Below are positions 1-3,689 of a stretch of 5,669 nucleotides of DNA, piece by piece (position 1 is the stretch's first letter; each line of letters starts with the position of its first letter). Source of the stretch: an uncultured Marmoricola sp. Lineage in GTDB: Bacteria > Actinomycetota > Actinomycetes > Propionibacteriales > Nocardioidaceae. A program made the translations under genes and the position numbers. The notes beneath the pieces were generated by a model. That model saw only the letters and a list, made by a program, of their open reading frames with translations, searched no databases and had not been told where the DNA came from. The DNA lies in contig NZ_CALTZE010000180.1 of assembly GCF_943913695.1 (NCBI RefSeq), positions 1 to 5,669 on the forward strand. Reading direction: 5' to 3'.

Positions 1-73
1 CCGATGCGCCGTACGGCGACTCGCCCGCGGGCTCGCGCGGGTCGGGGGGCGGGGTGCTCTGGCCGTCGCTCAT
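1..73 (-). CDS. N-terminus of an unidentified protein (partial, runs off left edge)
   Basis: An ATG at 73-71 opens a frame with no stop up to the window edge. It encodes 24 residues, starting MSDGQSTPPPDPREPAGESP. The stretch is rich in Pro, Gly, Asp and Ser and is hydrophilic. Such disordered N-termini are common in actinobacterial small membrane proteins (RDD, DUF4190 and similar), but nothing diagnostic is visible, so no function is assigned. It lies on the same strand as the GntR gene, 60 bp downstream of its stop, and could be a third gene of that unit or separate. No good Shine-Dalgarno sequence precedes the ATG, which lowers confidence in the exact start. Confidence 0.5.
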   Translation of the reverse strand, partial: MSDGQSTPPPDPREPAGESPYGAS

Positions 74-133
74 GGTCTGAAGGTAGGGACGCCGCGGGTC
101 GCTGTCGAGGGTCCAAGGGCCCCTCTCGGAGGA

Positions 134-511
134 TCAGCCCTCGGGGCCGGTGGCCGACCTGACCGCCGCCACGACGGCGTCGTCGTCGACGCCGAGGCCC
201 CGGGCGCGGGTGACGTAGGTGCGCGCGAGTTCGGCGAGCTGGTCGTGGGCGGACGCGGTGGCGACGCCGGTGGCGACCCGGGTGCCGCCTCCACGGCGCG
301 AGGTGAGCAAACCTGCGGCCTCCAGCTCGCGGTAGCTGCGGGCGACGGTGCCGACCGCCAGGCCGAGGTCGCCGGCCAGCTGTCGCAGCGGTGGCAGCCG
401 CTCGCCGGCCGCCAGCGCACCGGTGCCGATGAGTCCTGCCAGCTGCCGACGCAGCTGCTCGTAGGGCGGTGTGGGGTCGCCCGGGTCGACGACCAGGCTC
501 AGGCCGCTCAT
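134..511 (-). CDS. GntR-family transcriptional regulator, YtrA-like subfamily
   Basis: This encodes 125 aa, the usual length of the short YtrA-type GntR regulators, which have a winged helix and only a brief helical tail for dimerisation instead of a large ligand-binding domain. The winged helix spans about residues 15-80. It contains PPYEQLRRQLAGLI (15-28), the typical GERLPPLRQLA (36-46), the recognition helix region VGTVARSYRELEAAGLL (53-69) and the wing SRRGGGTRV (71-79). The tail (about 85-125) is predicted helical. The ATG at 511 overlaps the stop of the upstream membrane-protein gene as ATGA, and only a weak GGTGGCGG lies ahead of it, so translational coupling is likely. YtrA-type regulators usually repress their own operon and often control ABC transporters or membrane proteins. 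Here the partner is the 7-helix protein and the likely operators are the dyads at 1406-1471 (inference). Family assignment is firm; effector unknown. Confidence 0.9.
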   Translation of the reverse strand: MSGLSLVVDPGDPTPPYEQLRRQLAGLIGTGALAAGERLPPLRQLAGDLGLAVGTVARSYRELEAAGLLTSRRGGGTRVATGVATASAHDQLAELARTYVTRARGLGVDDDAVVAAVRSATGPEG

Positions 512-1395
512 CGTCGCGCGTCCGCCACCGAGGTCGTGCGCAGCCGGGGCACCAGCTGGAGCAGGCATCCCAACGCCACGCCACCGGCGAGCAGTGCGCT
601 GCCCAGCAGGGCGGTCGCCGCCGGCCCCACCCATCCGGCGGCGCAGCTCGGCTCGCCGGTGGCCAGGGCGTGCATCGCCGTGGACGTGGCGAGCGCGGTG
701 CCGGCGTAGGTCACCGCGAAGGCCAGCCCGGTCGCAGCCACGACCACCCGGACCCCGCGCCGGCGCAGCACGTCGTCGTCCTCGTCGAGCACGGTGAGGC
801 CACGCGGCCGCCGTACGACGAGGTGCGCGGCCACCACGGCGACGACCACGACGCCCGCGAGCAGCGCCAGGAGCGGGAGGCTGTAGTAGCTCCCGGGGTA
901 CGGCGTCGCGGAGCCGGCGACCGCGCCCGCCTCGCAGCGCAGCGCCCGCACCTCGCCGGTGTGGCCGTCGCGCGATGCGGTGGCGGTGGTGGTGACCAGC
1001 AGCGCGGTGGTCGCCACCACCAGGACGCCGGTGACCGGGCCGAGCCCGCGCGGCAGGTAGTCGACGACTCGGCGGGGTTGCAGCGAGGCCGTCCGGGGTC
1101 CGGGCGCGCGCCGGGGGCGTGCCAGGGTCTCGCCCAGCGCGGTGGCGAGCAGCACGACCAGGCCGAAGACCGCCGGCGCCAGCATCACGCCCAGCCCCCA
1201 GCTGCCGACGCCGTAGGCCACCGACCCGGCGGCGTAGGCGCCGGCGAGCACACCCACTGCGCGGCACAGCCGCACCAGCCGCCACTCGCGGCGTACGGGC
1301 ACGGGCTCGCTCGCGGCGCCCCGGGCGAGCAACCACACCACCGCGACCAGGACCAGGCCGAGCACGAGCAGCTCGGGCACCCCGACACTGAACAT
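508..1395 (-). CDS. Seven-helix integral membrane protein of unknown function
   Basis: This encodes 295 aa. The ATG at 1395 has a near-perfect Shine-Dalgarno AAGGAGG five bases upstream, which fixes the start. Hydrophobic segments lie at about residues 6-24, 46-63, 66-88, 118-139, 171-194, 214-238 and 254-282. Arg-rich loops at 25-45, 92-117 and 194-214 should be cytoplasmic by the positive-inside rule, giving an N-out/C-in seven-helix topology. The two long loops 140-170 and 240-253 would then be outside; each holds one cysteine (C154, C251), so a disulfide is possible (inference). An acidic DEDDD stretch (204-208) sits in the last cytoplasmic loop. I recognise no transporter, enzyme or DUF motif, and there is no signal peptidase site. 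It is the first gene of a two-gene unit with the GntR regulator, with a 4-bp overlap. Expression is probably controlled by that regulator. Gene reality is very likely; function unknown. Confidence 0.88.
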   Translation of the reverse strand: MFSVGVPELLVLGLVLVAVVWLLARGAASEPVPVRREWRLVRLCRAVGVLAGAYAAGSVAYGVGSWGLGVMLAPAVFGLVVLLATALGETLARPRRAPGPRTASLQPRRVVDYLPRGLGPVTGVLVVATTALLVTTTATASRDGHTGEVRALRCEAGAVAGSATPYPGSYYSLPLLALLAGVVVVAVVAAHLVVRRPRGLTVLDEDDDVLRRRGVRVVVAATGLAFAVTYAGTALATSTAMHALATGEPSCAAGWVGPAATALLGSALLAGGVALGCLLQLVPRLRTTSVADARR

Positions 1396-1400
1396 GACGG

Positions 1401-1407
1401 CCTCCTT
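1401..1407 (-). promoter_or_regulatory. Ribosome binding site of the membrane-protein gene
   Basis: AAGGAGG on the minus strand lies five bases before the ATG at 1395-1393. Its first two bases (1407-1406) are also the end of one arm of the proximal dyad, so protein binding there, or folding of that dyad in RNA, would affect access to the site. Confidence 0.85.
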
Positions 1408-1427
1408 GTGTCAGACGAATGACACAA
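1406..1427. promoter_or_regulatory. Proximal dyad, candidate GntR operator
   Basis: TTGTGTCA at 1406-1413 and TGACACAA at 1420-1427 form perfect 8-bp arms around a 6-bp spacer. The GT...AC character of the arms agrees with GntR-family operators in general. The same 8-6-8 design recurs 41 bp upstream. It lies just ahead of the start codon of the operon that encodes a GntR regulator and overlaps the ribosome binding site. The role as operator is inference from position and symmetry. Confidence 0.7.
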
Positions 1428-1455
1428 GAGTGGGCGCGACCCGCTCTTGTGTCAA
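1427..1455 (-). promoter_or_regulatory. Candidate promoter of the membrane protein/GntR unit
   Basis: A consensus TTGACA (-35) reads at 1455-1450 on the minus strand, inside the distal dyad. With a 17-bp spacer, the -10 would be CACTCT at 1432-1427, a poor match (only the A at position 2 and the final T agree). Transcription would then start near 1420, within the proximal dyad, giving a leader of about 25 nt. The weak -10 keeps confidence low. Confidence 0.35.
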
Positions 1456-1471
1456 GAGGTCGACACAAGAG
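1444..1471. promoter_or_regulatory. Distal dyad, second candidate GntR operator
   Basis: CTCTTGTGTC (1444-1453) and GACACAAGAG (1462-1471) are perfect 10-bp inverted arms with an 8-bp centre. Viewed in the frame of the proximal dyad, it reads TTGTGTCA-N6-CGACACAA, one mismatch from that site. Dyad centres are at about 1416.5 and 1457.5, 41 bp or roughly four helical turns apart, so two dimers would sit on the same face of the DNA. The site covers a TTGACA -35 candidate on the minus strand. Confidence 0.7.
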
Positions 1472-1492
1472 GGGTCCGTCGAGTCACGGGGG

Positions 1493-1526
1493 GTCTCGAG
1501 ACAGGCGCTGCGCGCCTTCCTCGACC
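1493..1526. repeat. Palindromic intergenic element (REP-like hairpin)
   Basis: GTCTCGAGAC (1493-1502) is a 10-bp palindrome. It is followed by GGCGC-TGC-GCGCC (1504-1516), and TCGAG (1496-1500) can pair with CTCGA (1520-1524) around a 3x3 internal mismatch, giving one extended hairpin. A TCGAGAC...CTCGACC arrangement with a GC-rich hairpin between resembles palindromic intergenic repeats I recall as scattered through Nocardioides and related genomes; that is from memory and untested. Its right arm is also the first half of the first 28-bp tandem copy. Confidence 0.55.
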
Positions 1527-1698
1527 GACAACCCGGCGGGCGCCTTCCTCGACCCACAACCCGGCGCGCGCCTTCCTGGACCCGCAACCCGGCGGGCGCC
1601 ATTCTGGACCAACAACCCGGCGGGCGCCCTCCCCGACCGACAACCCGGCGGGCGCCTTCCTCGACCGACGGGTGGCGCGCGCCGTCCTCGACCGAACG
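1512..1698. repeat. 28-bp tandem repeat array, five good copies plus two degenerate
   Basis: Units start at 1512, 1540, 1568, 1596, 1624, 1652 and about 1679. Each opens with GCGCC, carries a core close to CTTCCTCGACC, and the first five close with CAACCCGG and a GCGG-like end. Copies 2 to 5 differ from copy 1 at two to four positions each. Copy 6 (27 bp) keeps only its first half, and copy 7 is more degenerate. No copy contains a stop in any of the six frames, and the period is not a multiple of three, so all frames stay open across the array; there is no ribosome binding site or conserved protein, so I do not call a gene. Copies abut without spacers, which excludes CRISPR. The array fills most of the gap between ino1 and the membrane-protein unit. 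Confidence 0.9.
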
Positions 1699-1700
1699 AC

Positions 1701-1723
1701 CTGACGCTCGCGGGAAGCGTCAG
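1701..1723 (-). terminator. Hairpin at the 3' end of ino1, probable terminator
   Basis: CTGACGCT (1701-1708) and AGCGTCAG (1716-1723) form a perfect 8-bp stem with a 7-nt loop. The ino1 stop codon (1722-1720) lies inside the stem. On the minus strand the stem is followed by GTCGTTCGGTC, which has no real U-tract; U-poor hairpins of this kind are common at gene ends in high-GC actinobacteria. It could also protect the 3' end of the message. Confidence 0.6.
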
Positions 1724-2811
1724 CTCTCGACGTCGCCGCGGATGAAGGCCTCCACCGAGGTGCGACCGGTCTCGTCGTCGCGCTGCTCCGGCGGGCTCTT
1801 CATCAGGTAGGAGGAGGCCGAGAGCACCGGGCCGCCGACGCCGCGGTCCTTGGCGATCTTGGCCGCACGGATCGCGTCGATGATGATGCCGGCGGAGTTG
1901 GGGGAGTCCCAGACCTCGAGCTTGTACTCCAGGTTGAGCGGCACGTCGCCGAAGGCGCGGCCCTCCAGGCGCACGTAGGCCCACTTGCGGTCGTCGAGCC
2001 ACTGCACGTAGTCGGAGGGGCCGATGTGGACGTTCTTGTCGTGCACCTTGCCCGCGAGGGAGCCGGACAGGTTGGAGGTGACGGCCTGGGTCTTGGAGAC
2101 CTTCTTGGACTCCAGCCGGTCGCGCTCCAGCATGTTCTTGAAGTCCATGTTGCCGCCGACGTTGAGCTGGTAGGTGCGGTCGAGCGTGACGCCGCGGTCC
2201 TCGAAGAGCTTGGCCATCACGCGGTGGGTGATGGTCGCGCCGACCTGGCTCTTGATGTCGTCGCCGACGATCGGCACGCCTGCGGCGCGGAACTTCTCGG
2301 CCCACTCCGGGTCGCTGGCGATGAAGACCGGCAGCGCGTTGACGAAGGCGACGCCCGCGTCGATGGCGCACTGGGCGTAGAACTTGTCGGCGACCTCGGA
2401 GCCCACCGGCAGGTAGGAGACGAGTACGTCGACACGGGCCTCGCGCAGCGCCTCGACCACGTCGACGGGAGCCTCCGGCGACTCCTCGATGGTCTCGAGG
2501 TAGTAGCGGCCGAGCCCGTCGTGGGTGGGGCCGCGCTGCACCGTGACGCCGGTGGGCGGCACGTCGGCGATCTTGATGGTGTTGTTCTCCGACGCGGCGA
2601 TGGCCTCGGAGAGGTCGAAGCCGACCTTCTTGGCGTCGACGTCGAACGCGGCGACGAACTCCACGTCGGAGACGTGGTAGTCGCCGAAGGTGACGTGCAT
2701 CAGGCCGGGGACGCTGCCGTCGGGGTCGGCGTCCTTGTAGTACTCCACGCCCTGGACGAGGGAGCTGGCGCAGTTGCCGACTCCGACGAGGGCCACGCGG
2801 ATCTTCGCCAT
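1720..2811 (-). CDS. ino1: Inositol-3-phosphate synthase (myo-inositol-1-phosphate synthase)
   Basis: This enzyme converts D-glucose 6-phosphate to 1D-myo-inositol 3-phosphate with bound NAD+, in the cytosol. In actinobacteria the product feeds mycothiol and phosphatidylinositol-derived lipids. The protein is 363 aa, the short bacterial form; M. tuberculosis Ino1 (Rv0046c), as I recall it, is about 367 aa and near-identical over long stretches. The N-terminal Rossmann glycine motif is VALVGVGNCASSL (7-19). Further family blocks are SENNTIKIADV (74-84), VSYLPVGSE (131-139), NALPVFIASDP (158-168), GDDIKSQVGATITHR (183-197), LNVGGNMDF (216-224), KTQAVTSN (240-247), HIGPSDYV (262-269), FGDVPLNLEYKLEVWDSPNS (287-306) and SYLMKSPPEQ (334-343). 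The start MAKI at 2811 is chosen because AAGGAGA stands just ahead of it. An in-frame ATG at 2832 would add seven residues and overlap the padR stop as ATGA. It lies 17 bp after padR and is probably cotranscribed with it. Confidence 0.97.
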   Translation of the reverse strand: MAKIRVALVGVGNCASSLVQGVEYYKDADPDGSVPGLMHVTFGDYHVSDVEFVAAFDVDAKKVGFDLSEAIAASENNTIKIADVPPTGVTVQRGPTHDGLGRYYLETIEESPEAPVDVVEALREARVDVLVSYLPVGSEVADKFYAQCAIDAGVAFVNALPVFIASDPEWAEKFRAAGVPIVGDDIKSQVGATITHRVMAKLFEDRGVTLDRTYQLNVGGNMDFKNMLERDRLESKKVSKTQAVTSNLSGSLAGKVHDKNVHIGPSDYVQWLDDRKWAYVRLEGRAFGDVPLNLEYKLEVWDSPNSAGIIIDAIRAAKIAKDRGVGGPVLSASSYLMKSPPEQRDDETGRTSVEAFIRGDVES

Positions 2812-2814
2812 GGG

Positions 2815-2822
2815 ATCTCCTT
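2815..2822 (-). promoter_or_regulatory. Ribosome binding site of ino1
   Basis: AAGGAGAT on the minus strand, with GGAG five bases before the ATG at 2811, supports the MAKI start over the in-frame ATG at 2832, which has only a weak purine stretch upstream. Confidence 0.8.
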
Positions 2823-2828
2823 GGTTGC

Positions 2829-3476
2829 TCATGAGGCGGGTCTGGGGTTGACGTGGGACGGGGTGGTAGGGGGGTCGCCCGTCACCTCGACAGGCGGCTG
2901 GGTCGGCTGGGCCGGTGGCGGCTCGGGGGGCGGGCCCTCGCGAGCCGACCGCTCGGCCTCGATCAGCTCGGTCAGCCAGCGCAGCTCGCGCTCCACCGAC
3001 TCGATCGAGTGCCGTTGGAGCTCGCTGACGTAGCGGTCGACGGGGCCGCTGGGCTGCCGGCTGGTGCGGGCCCGGTCGAGCCGCTCCTGCAGGCGGGTAC
3101 GCCGCCCCTCGAGCACGCGGAGCCGGACCTCGGTGTCGGTGCGGGAGAAGAAGGCGAAGCGCATCGCGAAACCCTCGTCCTCCCACGCCGAGGGGCCGAC
3201 CTCGGTGATCCGCCCGGCGAAGAACTGCTCGCCCTCGGGGGTGATGCGGTAGACGATGCGCTGGCGTCGCGAGACCGACGGGTCGTCGCTGGTGACCTCG
3301 CTCACCTGCCCCGCGCGGAGCAGCCGCTTGAGCGCGGGGTACAGCGAGCCGTAGGAGAGCACCCTGTTCCACCCCAGCAGCAGGTTGAGCCGCTTGCGGA
3401 GCTCGTAGCCGTGCAGCGGGGAGTCGTGGAGCAGGCCGAGCACGGCCAGCTCGAGCGTCGCCGCCTTGCCTGCCAC
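2829..3476 (-). CDS. PadR-family transcriptional regulator
   Basis: This encodes 215 aa from a GTG at 3476, with GAGGTGG (3489-3483) six bases upstream. The N-terminal PadR winged helix covers about residues 8-88: LAVLGLLHDSPLHGYEL (10-26), the family signature LSYGSLYPALKRLLRAG (40-56) and the wing with RRQRIVYRITPEGEQF (70-85). A charged helical region, about 98-180, fits the C-terminal dimerisation part of the longer PadR proteins (Vir_act_alpha_C type). Residues 181-215 are a Pro-rich, apparently disordered tail. The neighbourhood matches Rv0047c beside ino1 in M. tuberculosis. It is the first gene of a unit with ino1 and faces the divergent ponA. The palindrome CGATATATCG, about 60 bp upstream of the start, is a plausible binding site, so autoregulation and control of ino1 is a reasonable inference. 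The effector is unknown. Confidence 0.93.
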   Translation of the reverse strand: MAGKAATLELAVLGLLHDSPLHGYELRKRLNLLLGWNRVLSYGSLYPALKRLLRAGQVSEVTSDDPSVSRRQRIVYRITPEGEQFFAGRITEVGPSAWEDEGFAMRFAFFSRTDTEVRLRVLEGRRTRLQERLDRARTSRQPSGPVDRYVSELQRHSIESVERELRWLTELIEAERSAREGPPPEPPPAQPTQPPVEVTGDPPTTPSHVNPRPAS

Positions 3477-3534
3477 CTGCGTCCACCTCGCTCTCAGCCG
3501 ATACGTCGCGTTACATCACCCGAACCTATCGCAT

Positions 3535-3544
3535 CGATATATCG
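3535..3544. promoter_or_regulatory. Palindrome CGATATATCG, candidate PadR operator
   Basis: This is a perfect 10-bp AT-rich palindrome in otherwise GC-rich DNA, in the divergent gap between padR and ponA, 59 bp before the padR start. A loose -10 (TAGGTT, 3528-3523 on the minus strand) lies just downstream, which would place the palindrome in the promoter spacer. No convincing -35 is seen. PadR regulators commonly bind short AT-rich dyads next to their own gene; assignment to this regulator is inference. Confidence 0.5.
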
Positions 3545-3553
3545 GTGGGGTTA

Positions 3554-3573
3554 CCGACAGGGGTGCGTGTCGG
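3554..3573. promoter_or_regulatory. Inverted repeat CCGACA-N8-TGTCGG
   Basis: Perfect 6-bp arms (3554-3559 and 3568-3573) span 20 bp in the padR-ponA gap. The layout would suit a dimeric regulator, but the arms are short and GC-rich and no cognate protein is evident beyond the adjacent PadR. Confidence 0.3.
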
Positions 3574-3614
3574 GTTTCACTCGGGCATCGTGGCCGTGAC
3601 CCCGTACGCTGGCC

Positions 3615-3659
3615 GGTCGGGCGTCCCGGCCCTCCTCGGGCTCGCCCCCAGGCCCGACC
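3615..3659 (+). other. Long inverted repeat in the ponA leader region
   Basis: GGTCGGGC (3615-3622) and GCCCGACC (3652-3659) are perfect 8-bp arms around 29 bp of GC-rich sequence, ending 16 bp before the ponA ribosome binding site. A possible -10, TACGCT, lies at 3605-3610, without a recognisable -35. If transcribed, the arms could fold as a leader stem. The function is unknown, and chance pairing in GC-rich DNA is possible. Confidence 0.3.
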
Positions 3660-3675
3660 CTCACCCGCCCCCACC

Positions 3676-3682
3676 AGGAAGG
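3676..3682 (+). promoter_or_regulatory. Ribosome binding site of the penicillin-binding protein
   Basis: AGGAAGG, seven bases before the GTG at 3690, decides that start. The basic cytoplasmic tail that follows begins right at this codon. Confidence 0.75.
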
Positions 3683-3689
3683 CGCCCGC

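Noticed and set aside
106..128. Inverted repeat GAGGG/CCCTC between the GntR stop and the partial gene, considered as a terminator
   Set aside because: Only a 5-bp stem with a 9-nt loop and no U-tract; such pairing is expected by chance in this GC-rich sequence.
469..1422. Plus-strand frame opposite the membrane-protein gene
   Set aside because: Its composition is His/Gln/Arg/Gly-rich with no domain and it is antisense to a gene with a strong start; a shadow frame.
134..1468. A 444-codon minus-strand frame fusing an Arg/Gly-rich N-terminal part to the GntR regulator
   Set aside because: Only the last 125 residues match a family. The upstream part is out of frame with the membrane-protein gene that has the strong ribosome binding site, and is extremely Arg/Ala/Gly-rich.
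1512..1698. CRISPR-like array
   Set aside because: Units abut directly with no variable spacers, and no cas genes are present.
1394..1810. Plus- and minus-strand open frames running across the tandem array
   Set aside because: They stay open only because the 28-bp unit lacks stops in every frame; there is no ribosome binding site and no conserved product.
2026..3033. Long open frame on the plus strand opposite ino1 and padR
   Set aside because: It is antisense to two well-recognised genes, has low-complexity Val/Gly/Asp composition typical of a GC-rich shadow frame, and no ribosome binding site or recognisable domain.
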